The position numbers and the translations under genes are program-made. The notes under the pieces were generated by a model. The model ran no database searches, was not told where the DNA came from, and was given only the letters and a program-made list of their open reading frames with translations. Of a DNA stretch of 64,000 nt, positions 26,131-38,524 are shown one piece after another (positions within the stretch are counted from its first letter, which is position 1; each line of letters opens with the position of its first letter). The stretch is from NCBI GenBank assembly GCA_008921705.1, contig VFFE01007072.1, positions 140,057 to 204,056 of the forward strand, given 5' to 3'. This stretch comes from Burhinus oedicnemus. Taxonomy: Eukaryota; Chordata; Aves; Charadriiformes; Burhinidae.

Positions 26131-26920
26131 GAGAACAGTCAACAAGAGCAAGTGTAGGGTCCTGCATCTGGGGAGGAAGAATGCTAGGCACCAATATAGG
26201 TTAGGGGTGGACCTGCTGGAAAGCAGTTCTGAGGAGAAGGATCTGGGGGTCCTGGTAGAGAGTAAATTATCCATGAGCCAGCAATGTGCCCTTGTCGCCA
26301 GGAAGGCCAATGGAATCCTGGGCTGCATAGGGAAGAGTGTGGCCAGTAGGTCGAGGGAGGTCATTCTCCCCCTCTACTTGGCACTGGTGAGGCCACAACT
26401 GCCATACTGTGTCCAGTTCTGGGCTCCCCAGCTCAAGCGGGACAGGGAACTACTGGAGAGAGTCCAGCGTAGGGCCACAAAGATGACTGGGGGATTGGAG
26501 CACCTCCCTTAGGAGGAAAGGCTGAGAGAGATGGGACTCTTGAGCCCAGGGAAAAGAAGGCTGAGGGGAGACCTTATTCTTGCTTACAAGTATCTAAGGG
26601 GTGGGTTGAAGGAGGATGGAGGCAGACTCTTTTCAGTGGTTCCCAGTGACAGGACGAGGGGCAACGGGCACAAATTGGAACACTGAAATTTCCATTCAAA
26701 CATAAGAAAAAACTTCTTTACGGTGAGGGTGACAGAGCACTGTAAGAGGCTGCCCAGGAAGGTTGTGGAGTCCCCTTCTCTGGAGATTTTCAAGACCCAC
26801 CTGGATGCAGTCCTGAGTAATGTGCTGTAGGCATTCCTGCGTCAGCAGGGGAGTTGGACTAGAGGATCTCTAGAGGTCCCTTCCAACTCTAAAAATTCCG
26901 TGATTCTGTGATTCTGTGAT
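26131..26920 (+). mobile_element. CR1 LINE 3' fragment
   Basis: About 790 bp encode the C-terminal CR1 reverse transcriptase, recognisable as [20 protein letters not shown], then [40 protein letters not shown] and [13 protein letters not shown] stop after LEHLP and other breaks disable it. It ends with the tail repeat TGATTCTG repeated, the standard CR1 3' microsatellite. Confidence 0.94.
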
Positions 26921-29734
26921 TAATGTAAACTTTGTAGAAAAGAAAGTATACATCAGATCTCTATCAGTGTGGTGATATTCATGTAATACGTGCCCTGGGA
27001 GTAGTTCAATATTCAAATGCTCTTAGGATGATTTTATCTGATTCATAGAACCAGAAAGGTGTACAATGCTGAAGTATATGAAAATTATCTGTTATTGATA
27101 ATGTCTGAAAACATTCCCAAAATACAATCCACGAGGAGTTATGCCATTTCTTACTCATTATAACCCACCATACATTCCTCTAAATAGAGAACTTTTAAAA
27201 ATAGTACATAATTAAAATCAGTAAGGAATCATGAAACCTTCTTTAACTGTGGCTCTGAGGCTTGTACATCTCTGAGAGATAAAGTATAAATTAACTAGAT
27301 TTTGGCAGACTGTAGTAATTAGATGGATTAGAAAATTTTAGAATTCATAATGAGAGCATTAAGTATATATTGTTGGTGCAGTTGTTGTTAGGCAGTTTGA
27401 TTTTACCTCCCTACCTTTTATCCAACTTCTCAGGCTTCTGTGATGTCAATTGATATCATTATTATTTTCCATGTGTTGACCTAAAAGGTGTGTTTATATC
27501 AAAACTATTTTTTACGTATAGCATAGATGTACTACGTTGGTAGGCCTAAGTCTTTTGAGCTAAAATTGTCAAAGAAGACAAATCTGATGCTTGGGCAAGT
27601 AAATGCTTGTAGACTTTCCAAGTTATGCTTTCCAGCATTCCACCATTTGCTCAAACTGATAGCCACGGTGCAGGCAATGACCACAAAGTGATCTTTCTGA
27701 TGATGTACACCAAGATGCAGCAAAACTACTAATAGTCGCCTGGCAAGGACTAAAACATGTGGGTATCTATTAAATAATGGCACCTGTCTTCATCACAAGA
27801 TTTTTTTGCTGTCTCTACCTCGTTGTAACTTCCCAGTAGCAATGCAGAGCACTGAGCTTTCAGAGGAAAACCACCACAGGTTTTGGCGCTCCTGAGGCAG
27901 GCTCTGCAGAGATCACCAGGGAAGCACCCATCTCCCCTCTGGTTATATTATAGCTATGGGGCTACTGTACCTAATGTACCTACCAGTGTTTTTCACAGGT
28001 CCGGAAACAGTTTTGCACAGAATGAAGCTGCTCCAACAGCCATTCCCACTGTCGCCCATCTCTTTCACTGCACTGGTAGGATGTAGCCTGCGTTTTGAAA
28101 ACCACTGGCAGTGGCTGTGCCTGGCTCCCAAAGGTGCAGTTGTCCAGCCCGATCGACGACAGAAGGAACAAGCTGTACCCTGCTCCCAAACACTGTCCTT
28201 GCGGCACGGAAGACTCTTTAGAAGAAGTATGGAAAATTATATCAGGATAAAATTATATTATCAGTGATGTCTGGAAACAAATTCTGCCACTTTAAAAATT
28301 TGATTCCGTACTTAGAATTGCATTGCCTTCCAACCTAACTGGCTTCTGTCAAGTATCCTCCAGGCCTTGACAGAAGCTGTCCTCCAAAGCATGGTGTTTG
28401 AAAAGGGAGTGAAGAGAGCAGCATACCTCCTCCCCAGGTTGAGCATGTCATTCAAAATAAATTCCATTCTCTGTATAGAAACAATGCATCATGGTAAAGT
28501 AAAAGTCAGATCACTGAACAGGGATGAAGCATCCTTGTTAGTATGACATGACTATAATGAATATTCTTACTGCAAGGTAACCTTCTTGTAGACAAGGCTG
28601 CAGTCTTGGGAAAAAATGTAGAATAGAGATTCTGAGTCAAACTATGTAACATTAATGGACGTTGAGCAAGGTTGCCCAGCAGCATAAATCAGCCTGCCAT
28701 TAAGTTAAGTACTGGAAGTTAGTAGAAATACAGTACTTCATATCAGATAAGCATCAGGTCTTAAAATCTCTTACTTTTAGGAATGAAAAGGCAGTTTTCT
28801 CACTGAATAAGCTTTTTCTTTAGCTCTGCACTTTTCCTTTGTGAGTTCTTAGATTTCACAATTCCTGTTAGGGGTTGCTTTACACTTCAAAGTGATCATT
28901 TAAATATTTTTCAATACAAATTGTCTGGGACTGTCTATCCGGTTGAAATTGTCTCCTGGATATGTTACTATTTTATATAGGTATGGCTGTATTTGTTTCT
29001 TTGATCAAGGAGAACAATTATTTAAACCATTTAAGTGGGCTACATGATTTATAGAGAATTACGATAGAAGTTAGAGCAACATGGTGGATCAAAATAGCTA
29101 TTATATAAAGAATGAAGCCAAATGATGTTCAGCTATAAAAGGATTATATATTATATATACACTATAATAGCTATACTCTCCAATTTCTAGTACTATTAAA
29201 TATGTCAGTATAGTTTCTTTATAATCGTGAATGATTTTTACAGGATACTGTCATTTCATTCTGTTAATAATAAAGATCTGTTTTATATAATATAACCCCT
29301 CAAACAATAAATTTCTGTAGATGAATGAATCATACGTTATATGAAGGGTACATTTATAAATACTTCATGTGGAATTAATAGATGATCAATAAATGTTATA
29401 AGAAGTTATAGCTACATATAGATTAAGCTGAAGGTGCCTGGAAGCATATAAGTGGAACATGTTAGAGATTTTCATATACCAAGGTCATAAGCAAGCTGTA
29501 GACATATTGGCTGTTAGGTTGATCTTGAAGAGTGACCAAGATGTAGTTTGATGTACGTTTGTAGACTGATGAATCAGAAGACTGTGCTCTGGTTTTCACT
29601 CTTCTGTGGACAAATGACATGGCCTGGAACAAATCAGGCATGATTATGGCAAGCTAGGGATTGATGCTCAGGAAACGGAGCATCTCTTTCCATTTGCCCT
29701 CTACTCATTTAGCCTTCATTTACCTTCTCCATTT
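26921..29734. other. Intergenic, no gene recognised
   Basis: AT-rich sequence between two CR1 fragments, including a very AT-rich patch near 29,100-29,440. Short open frames around 27.9-28.3 kb overlap on both strands and have no splice or family support. Confidence 0.7.
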
Positions 29735-30138
29735 ACCCTCTGCTTAACACTGGTGAGGGCACATCTCACACTCTTTATAAAGGCTGGGTCCTGCCCCATA
29801 CAAGGGAGTTCTCAGCAGATGGCAGGGGACTACTAACCATTTGGTGAGGGAGTTGGAGTATATGGCGTAGGAGGATAGGAAATTTCAGCCTAGATAAGAG
29901 AAGGCTCCAGTGGGCTCTAAGCCCACTCGAGCCTTCCACTATTTAAAGGGGGCTTTAGAAAAGACAGAGCTGGCATAGTGAAAGAACAAGAAGTCACAGT
30001 TGCAGGCTACAGTGAGGGAAATTTTGATTTACACATAAGAAAAAAAGCTTTACCGTGAACATGGTTTAGCTCTGGAACAGGTTGCCTAAGGGTCTGTGAA
30101 TCTTTGGTCACCGAGATTTTTAAAAATCAACTGTAGGA
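29735..30138 (+). mobile_element. Degenerate CR1 LINE fragment
   Basis: Scattered but ordered CR1 landmarks remain: TTAACACTGGTGAGGGCACA, AGAGAAGGCTCCAG, TATTTAAAGGGGGC, CACATAAGAAAAAAAGC and CTCTGGAACAGGTTGCC. The sequence is far more diverged than the other CR1 copies here and lacks a clear 3' tail, so this is an old insertion. Confidence 0.75.
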
Positions 30139-31097
30139 AATAATGTTGCAACATTGTTAACAAATCCATGTGAAAGACCCTGTGGATGTCAGGGCCCTGA
30201 GTGGCCAATAAGCCTTAATTGCCCTGATGAGCCTCACTTGGGATCCCCACCCTCTTCCCAGGGGCCCTGGAGTCCCATTTCTGCTCGGTCCTGCCTGAGC
30301 TATGCTGTGGGTAAGTCTTCCAGCCCTGTTCCTTGCTGACTTGCTAATGGGACTTTCTGGGCTGATCTTGGACCTCACCCATTGCTTTGCACTCATCTGA
30401 TGGTCAGTGGGCTGTCACCAGATCCTGTTCCTGTCAACCTGGCCCTGCTCACCTTGCTCAGGGGTGGTGGGAGGGTGCCCAGTTGTTGGGGTACTGCCTT
30501 TGACTGTGCATGATCACCCTCAGTTCCTGGCACGTCTCACCTCATGGAGCAACCACGCTCTTGCTGCCCCTTGAAAGTGGGACTGGAAGGTGATTTACTT
30601 TAAAACAATACCGATTTCACTCATGCTCTCTCACAGTCCTACAGACAAGCACCAGGACATGTATACCCAGGTAGTCTGTCCAGCATGCAGGCATCAGGAT
30701 GCTTGAATCCAGGTGGTCTGCCCAGGAGTCCTGTTGAAGGACAAGGATGCCAGGTATTGAGACCTCATCTTGTCTCCTGCTCTCTTCTTAGGTTGGGAGC
30801 TCTGTGCTGATTTTTGCACGTGCCTTTTTATACCCTTTAAGGCATCTCAGTGATGAGTTTCTCCATCCTATCCCACCTCTCACCTATTTGAGTTGTCAGC
30901 ATTTACTCACTGTTCTTTGACTCTGATCTGGGTGTCCTGAGAAGCTGATAATCTGTGTGCTAGGATCATGATGAACTGCTAATCTCTAGGTGCCTTCAAT
31001 ATGAGGTCATTCCTATTGCTCTTCTCCTGCCTTTGATCCTTCTTGCTGCTGCTTCCACACCCAATGATCTATCCCTGAAGCTAGCCCTGCCTTGAAC
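30139..31097. other. GC-richer intergenic block, unassigned, possibly repeat-derived
   Basis: Immediately after the old CR1 fragment the composition becomes GC-rich (clearest at 30,150-30,780) while the flanks are AT-rich. There is no CpG enrichment of promoter type, no sustained open frame and no recognised family. It may be an unrecognised repeat. Confidence 0.45.
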
Positions 31098-31162
31098 AGC
31101 ATGGTTGAACTTGATGATCTGCAGTGGCTCCTGCAGTTTACCTTTCTTATAATTCTGTGACG
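31098..31162 (+). mobile_element. Possible CR1 3' terminus remnant
   Basis: The stretch GGTTGAACTTGATGATCTGC ... AATTCTGTGAC resembles the CR1 3' end (gttggactagatgatct ... attctgtgat). It is short and diverged, so this is tentative. Confidence 0.4.
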
Positions 31163-34100
31163 TAGTCATAATAATATAATGCAACCAAGGATTGTCTCTG
31201 TGAAAAAGAAGATTTTAGGATAACCAGCTCCTAGAAAACATTTATGATAACAGTACTGAGCACCAGGGATACTGGCCTCTTGGGAGTCTGCTATGTGAGC
31301 GAAGAAGTGAGAGGAATTATGAAGAGTGGAAGAGACATCTGGTTTTAGCACAAACAAAACAAGATCTGATTAAAAAGTATGCAAACAAACAAAAAAAAAA
31401 GACTAGGTCAAAGAGTAGCAAAACACTGCTAGCTAGAAGAAAGAATTCATATTAATGAAAAAAAGATATAGAAAGGACTGTGTCTCATCTCTCTGGGAAA
31501 TTGGATATAGTCAGTAAAAAGCAATTGAAGTATCTATACAGTAATTATAAGGGGCTTACACAAAAGAAATGAAAGAAATTAGACCAACCAACGCAGACTA
31601 TGAAACTAAATGTTACAGGAACAACAGGGACATAGTGAATAGCAATCATCTTTTTAAAGCATAAAATGTTCAGAATTAAGTAACTAGAAATCGCATCTTC
31701 AGAAAAAATGTTAAAGGCAGTTTGGAGTGGAACAGATTGCTAAATGCTAGAGCCTATAAATGGGTATCCCCTAGAAAAGAGGATACAAAGAGAAAAAAAA
31801 TAGTTTTACTACCCCTTTTGATGATAGATTGTTAAAAAAAGAAAGTTTCTGAAGGGAGTGAATGAAATTTGCCAGAGATCTCCCCTCAGGTTTCAATTTA
31901 GACATAGATGCAATTCACTTAAGTGTTAGTCTGTCATTCTGGTATAGATTGGAGAACAAATGGTAAAATTTAGGTATTTCTGAGCCCGGTATCTGTCAAG
32001 AACATGCACCAAACAGCCACAGAACCAACCAGAAATGGTACTATGTTCGACTTGCTTTGTGATGTGATGTTATTGAAAAGATGGTCATTGAAACATACTT
32101 TGAAGTGAGTGACCAGAAATTAGTTCAGCTATAATTAAATGGCAGTGTAAACAAAAGCAACTTCTAAGGGCCTCAACTGCAAAAGGCCAGTTGATGTGAT
32201 GTCATCCACGTAATGTGTCCATGAAAACAGAAAATGCAATCATCAACTGTATCAAAATATCTCCAGTGGAAGTACTGACAGCATGTAAATGGAGTCACAT
32301 TAATGCCTGAAATTCTGTGGCTATACCTATATTAGTAAATAAATGGCTCATAAGCTTAAATTGCATTCCCCCTTCCCGACTGCCTAAAAGAGAAGTCCAG
32401 GATTCATCTCAAAGCATCTACTGGGAATGGCCATGACTTGTTCTGTCCCCCGAACTGTGCATTGTCCAGAGGGATGCTGGATGGCACGGGCTGAAGTTGT
32501 GCCAGGGAACGGGCTAGACTTTTGATAGTATAGATGATCTTGTACTTGTGCCATACCCTGGTACTACATTATTTTTTATTGGTGTAAATATCATCTTTAC
32601 AGTTTTCCATTCCTAGAAACACAGACTTGACTTGCAGTACTGGGAGGTGGGAATACTAAGAGAACTGGGAGAACAAGGAACCTGTTTGTGTCAAGAGAAT
32701 ATAGAGGACTGGTGTATTTAAGTTAACGAAACAAAAGCAGAGAGGGATATGATGGGTTTTTGGCAAGAGAGGTAAATGCCAGAGAAGGTGAAGATTCAGT
32801 TCAGCCAACTGGCAGTAGTGACTCAAACACAAACATATATAACCTTTTCACAGGAAAACTGAGGCTAGAAATTAAAATTTCCAAACATCAGAAAACTATG
32901 ACTCTAGGATAGGAAATGCAAGAGTCAAAAGAACTCCCCAACTGTTTTTATTATAGAGCTTGGTTAGTTTGTAGAGAGGGTAATATAACATGATTGGCAG
33001 ATTGTTTCCTATTCGACATTCCTAAAACCTGTGATTTTATTTCCTAAATCTTAGCAGATAATCTCTCTTTAAGAAACACATTTCTATTTCAAATAGAGAC
33101 AGCTAAAATGTGTTGAAGCTATTTTGTTATCTTTTCAGTACAAAAAAAGCATTAGTACTTTTTCTGAGTTGTAACCTTTTCTAAACTCATATACTGTGGT
33201 GGGCATGATTATATTTGTTCCTAAATGATGGGCCTAGTTCTGAACCGCTTTCTCAATCACAGCTCCCTGTAAGCTGTGAGAATCAAGTCAGCAAAGGAGC
33301 AAAGCAATCACACTGAGATCAAACGACAGGAGGGGCTGGGTCTGAGTGGGAGTTAGGCAAGGCATACTGTAAAACAAGGGATAAAAGAGGAAAACACACA
33401 CCATTAGCCTGCCGGAGAGCCAGGGTGCCAGGAAACAGTAAGTTTTTTAATGCCTCCAGCCACTATCCAGAAAGCTCAATGGAAAAAGGCCTATTTACAT
33501 CTTTGGCATTTGAAGTTTCCAGTGGCGTTTATTTTGCTTAAGTTGTCCTAGTCTCAGTCAGTAGACTAGGCTGCCAAGCCTGAAAGAAGACCAATAAATG
33601 GGCAAGATTGAGAAAGAGATGAGAACATAGCCTGCCCCTAGTTTGTAATATGCTGCAAAATTCAGTCACTAGCAAAAGCTTACAGTGGAACCCACAATGC
33701 AATTAGAAGGCAATATTTATAAAATTAATAAAAGAAAACATGAAGCATCTAATGCAAGACTGACCCATGGTACTCATGGTCAGACTCAGGTCAAGGGCTA
33801 AGTGAGGTACGTAAAAAACTTGATATTTATGTAGATAATATACTCACATTTAGACAGAATTATCTCCAGTAATATAAACCCTGTATGTTATTGCATAAAG
33901 CCACTACTACTGTGTTATGAAAACAAGGGAACATTTTCTCCTATATGCAGGTTGTCTCCAAAATATCTGCCCCGTAATTGTTAACTACAGGGCTTCTAGG
34001 ATTTTTTATTGACATCTATTACTGGTCAATGGTTTTTTCTGTGATACTATGAACACACATTTTGATATAGAATATACATTGTCTAATAAAGACAGCAGCA

Positions 34101-36055
34101 ACGTTAAAGCAGTAGGAGAAATTAAGACACAGTTCACAATAATAAAAGATGCAGTAAAATAAATTGGCATTGTACTGGGTTCCTTTCTTTGTAGGTCTGC
34201 AAACTCATCTGTTACATTACAGAACATTTTTCAAGCTCGCCTTCTATTGAGGTGGTGCAAAAGATAAAGGAATTCTTGACTCTGATAATACCGTAGGTAT
34301 TTTAGAATCAGTTTTAATTTGCTGGAAGAGCTTTCATGCTCACTTTAATAGATATATCAAAAAAGATACAAGTATTTCAAATCTAAAGACTGCAAGCAAA
34401 ATTTTCATCTTGCAAGTAGGAAAGAAAAAGAGAATTTTCACTTTTTATTGTTGTTCTTCCCTTTACCTAAAGTGCCGTTCTTGTTGCCACCAGAAATATC
34501 TTTATGTACCTGAGGTTCAGATAAAGCGGGGTTAATCGGATCTGAATGCATACATGTATATATGTATATACACATATCACAATTTTTGTGACCTTCTTGC
34601 CAAAGGTCAGTTCAGCAAAAAGGCTGACGTGTGATACCATGATGATTATGTTTAATAAGCAGGAAGCCACATGAGCAGCAGAACTATTTAAATCTAATTT
34701 CCTATCAATTTGTGTCTGTGTTACTACGTATTCCCTCTGTCCTCACCTGGGAGAATACTAGCCTCCCTCACGGCCCCCAACACTTTGCCTTTTCTTAGGA
34801 TAATCCCCCACGTCTCCCTTAAGCCTTTTTCCCCCCCCACTTTGTCCTCAGTTTCCTCCCATGGGCAAGGCAAGAGGAAGTGTGTGCTGTGGCTGGTCCT
34901 GAACTGCTGGGATGCTAATTCCCTGGATGCACCACTGCTGAGGAGCTGCCTGGCAGGCCAAACACAACAGGTCACTTGAGTTCACTTGTCGTCTTCTCTG
35001 GGTATGCAATATTTAGTTCTTCCTTCTTTTTGTACTTGCTTCTTTTCTGAAAGCTTTGAGGAAATTCAAACTGCAGAGACTTCAGTCCCCTTGTTATTTT
35101 TTTTTTTTAAACTGGCCATCTGGTTCCAAAGTTATTAGGGAAGGATTGACAGAGACCTTAATTGAATAAGCCTCATTTCCTTTCAAATTCAGGCTAACAG
35201 CTTGCTCTGCTGCAGGCAGCGTTTCACGGAGAAAGGCAAAGGCAGATCAGCAGGACCATGCTTGTATTATGCCAGGCTCCAAATTCCTACTTCAAGCCGT
35301 TGGAAAACTAAAGCTGTTAAACCCATCCAAATTGTTTAACATGGAATAAATAACTATTTTTCCTATCTTGTGGCTCCCTCTATTCCCAGAAAGAGATGAA
35401 TTGCCTTTGGTTGAAATTTGGAAACAATACTAGTAGGTAATCACCTACCTACTTACCTACCCATGTTCTACTTTCAGTCTAACAAATCCTGCTTATCTCT
35501 AACTCCGATACATAACAATCTCTACATCAAGAGCTGTTTTTCCAGTTAGCAACCAAATCTATTAGTGTGAACATTTAACAGACTAACTGGGGCACAACAA
35601 TCCCAGTTTTTTTGTTGCCTTTATCAGTATAGTGTTTTGAGGATGAAAGCCATATATGTAAACACACCCCCTCACATCCTATTCTGAGGTCTTTATGTAT
35701 CCTCAGAACAAGGTTTTGCATAAACCTTATGCAATCTTTCAGCACAGCGGAGAAGTTCACCTAGTCAGCACATTATGTTTTTTTATAAAAATGAAGTTTT
35801 TCTTATCTAGAAACAAGCCAGTACTATTTGCCTATAGCATGATAATATTCATTTCGGGATAAAATTGATGTCACTGAAGCCCACCTGAGTTCTGATCCAA
35901 AATCTAAATATTCCCAGAGGTGTCATAACTAATATGCAGAAATCCCTTAGCTCTGAGCTTTCCAGTAAACTTGCTGTATATAATATCCTCAACTCCCAGC
36001 AGTTAAACACCACGTGCTGTTATAAATAAATTTGCTTTTAACGTTCCTTCAAAGT
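31163..36055. other. Intergenic, no gene recognised
   Basis: About 4.9 kb of AT-rich sequence. Nothing was supported beyond short simple repeats such as the TATATG-type stretch near 34,550-34,577. The 35.1-36.0 kb part has balanced, non-repetitive composition and might hold conserved non-coding sequence, but that cannot be shown from one genome. Confidence 0.65.
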
Positions 36056-36085
36056 AAGGTAAGTTTACCTTCATTACCTTCATAT

Positions 36086-36291
36086 ACATTACCACTGATA
36101 GCACTGGGTGCAGACTTACATTTTAGGAAGAGATCTGCGTGACAGGCAGTCCAAATGTTGTAACTGGGGGAGATTGTCCAATGTTGAAAGGGACTTTTCT
36201 TATAGCAGCTTTATTTTCTTCAGCTAGATCTTGATCTACCAGAAAAGACATGTAAGTACAGAATGGAACTTTCATATTTTGGGTTCCCTAA
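36086..36291 (+). repeat. 206-bp duplicated segment, copy 1
   Basis: This copy matches 38319-38524 in 205 of 206 positions; the only difference is A at 36093 versus C at 38326. It is flanked by near-identical direct repeats AAGGTAAGTTTACCTTCAT (36056-36074) and AAGGTAAGTTTATCTTCAT (36290-36308). This suggests that this is the inserted copy. Confidence 0.95.
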
Positions 36292-36702
36292 GGTAAGTTT
36301 ATCTTCATATGAAGTTTACCTTCATATGCTTACCTGAGCATGAAAAAAAAAAGACTGTTGGAAAGCACTTGAAAATCACTGGTGATGGGAAAATGTCTAC
36401 AGTGACCGGGGAGAGCCCCAAAGTCAATTTATATGCAATGTGAACATAGTAAGAATATTACTTAGAAGCATAGAAATCTTGTTCTGAGTATAGGGAGAAA
36501 AGTAGCTTTTAGTCTGATTCATTTGTATGAATTACACTACTTCATAATTTCTCTTTATGTATTACTTACTTATGTTTTCCTCAGATGTCAGTAGAATCCT
36601 GTTTTTACCTTCGTGAGGAAAGGGGACAAATGAACAGGAGGTTCCCTGCAGTGAGCACCTCCTGCATGACTGTATGGACAGTTTGGTAAGGAGACGCAGT
36701 CA

Positions 36703-36792
36703 AAGGAGAAGGAGAAGGAGAAGGAGAAGGAGAAGGAGAAGGAGAAGGAGAAGGAGAAGGAGAAGGAGAAGGAGAAGGAGAAGGAGAAGGAG
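36703..36792 (+). repeat. (AAGGAG)15 microsatellite
   Basis: Ninety bases of uninterrupted AAGGAG units, all purine on the plus strand. Translated on the minus strand it gives an alternating Ser-Phe frame, which is an artefact. Long purine-pyrimidine mirror tracts can form triplex DNA and are prone to length change. Confidence 0.97.
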
Positions 36793-38318
36793 GGAGGGTA
36801 TCTGATTTTAACTAATGAGGTTTGTAGAGTTAAGATGAAGGATTGGACTAATCTGGCCTTGGGTCTTTGCACAGCGGAGGCCAGCCTAGTTTAGCAGCAG
36901 CATTGGCTTTACTGTGCCATGATCCAACAGGACTGAGATAACAGCAGTTAAACTAGCAATGGCAGAAATACCCACAGAGCTGTACTTCAGAGTAAGACTT
37001 GGACTAGGTGAGATTGGTGAAAGAAAGGTATTTCTGCGTTCAGCTGAGTCTGCTTACCCCCGAGAGTAGCGTTAGAGGTGAGCACAGTTTGTGGGGTGGA
37101 CAAGAATGCTGAACCGTCACAACTTGCCAGACTCCTGGTGTGCTCGTTTGGGTACTTCGTTTGGATGCTTGACTTTGATACTTTCTAGGACAAGCTTTGG
37201 GCCAGAAACACTTCAGCAGCTCTTGACTGACAGACAAGCTCTGTGCCTATCTCCACACATCACACTCCTGCAGGCAGAAATACTGGGCAATATGGCACAC
37301 AGACATCTGAATGGCAAAAAACGAAGATAAAATGGCTCTGAACTGAAATCAATAAACATAGCAGGAGACCACTTGGCTCCAATACTTCATGCTGGCTGAT
37401 GTTTTTAAGCTGCCACTTAAAAATAGACAGAAGTGTAGCCATTAAGGACAAATTCTGTCCTTGGACATATATAGATTACTTAGCAGAATCTGTGCTAACA
37501 GCTGAAAACCTATTCTACTATGATTTTTAAAACAGTTTATCGCATCCATAAAGTCAACATCTGGTTTGCTCTGCTATAAAAAAACTCTCTATTTCAGACA
37601 ACTATGGTTTTGTTTTCTTATTGGGTACTGTTTATCTTACAGCAAAGTATGACATTGCGGTTAGTGCTGTACAGTGAATGTGGAAATCCACAGTTTAGCG
37701 GGGTTTAAGCTGGGATTCATCCCACATAATGTTAACCGTTTGTCCAGGTTTCCTGAAAGGGAAAAGGCTTGCTCTTGTCTCCTGCTGTAGTCTCCCAGCA
37801 GATCTTAGGTGGCTTGAATAGACTTTGAGAGTGCTTTTGTCATGTTCTACTGTGCAGCGCCCCACCCCCGTGGTTTGGCTCTCAGGATGTGCCTGTCATT
37901 GTCTAGTCTCTACAGAAGGTCCCTCAGGCAAGTAACTCCTCCCGTAGGTGCTTTGGAAATGTATCGAAAGAAAGGTGGAGTGAATCTGAGCCTTACAGCA
38001 GCCCCACTGCAACAGGACATTTGTGGTGAGCTTCATCTCACCGATCTTCAGTCATGTAAAAGTCAAGATTGTCTAAGCTAGCTGTCTTCACATTTAATGG
38101 GCTGACACAGGCACATCCAGAGGGCAGTTCCTCTTGTTGGTGCCAAACATACATGTTGTGTGTATCTTTGCCCGTTGAAGATACTTGTGTCCCTCCACTG
38201 ACTGAAGAGCTTCCCTGGACAACTGGTTTGAACTAGACGGCCAAATTTTAGATAACGAATGTGAAGATAAATGCACCCTGGATGACCAGATAAAGGTCTC
38301 TTTGGAATGTTTAGGGAG
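36793..38318. other. Intergenic, no gene recognised
   Basis: Unique sequence between the hexanucleotide repeat and the second copy of the 206-bp duplication. No supported feature. Confidence 0.7.
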
Positions 38319-38524
38319 ACATTACCCCTGATAGCACTGGGTGCAGACTTACATTTTAGGAAGAGATCTGCGTGACAGGCAGTCCAAATGTTGTAACTGG
38401 GGGAGATTGTCCAATGTTGAAAGGGACTTTTCTTATAGCAGCTTTATTTTCTTCAGCTAGATCTTGATCTACCAGAAAAGACATGTAAGTACAGAATGGA
38501 ACTTTCATATTTTGGGTTCCCTAA
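38319..38524 (+). repeat. 206-bp duplicated segment, copy 2
   Basis: Direct-orientation partner of 36086-36291, offset by 2,233 bp. Its flanks show no short repeats, so it is the likelier ancestral location. It has no coding content and no recognised repeat family. Confidence 0.95.

Noticed and set aside
26129..26512. 127-codon frame that looks protein-like
   Set aside because: It is a 5'-truncated CR1 reverse-transcriptase fragment, not a host gene.
36588..36872. 94-codon frame with a Ser-Phe repeat
   Set aside because: It is the translation of the AAGGAG microsatellite on the minus strand.
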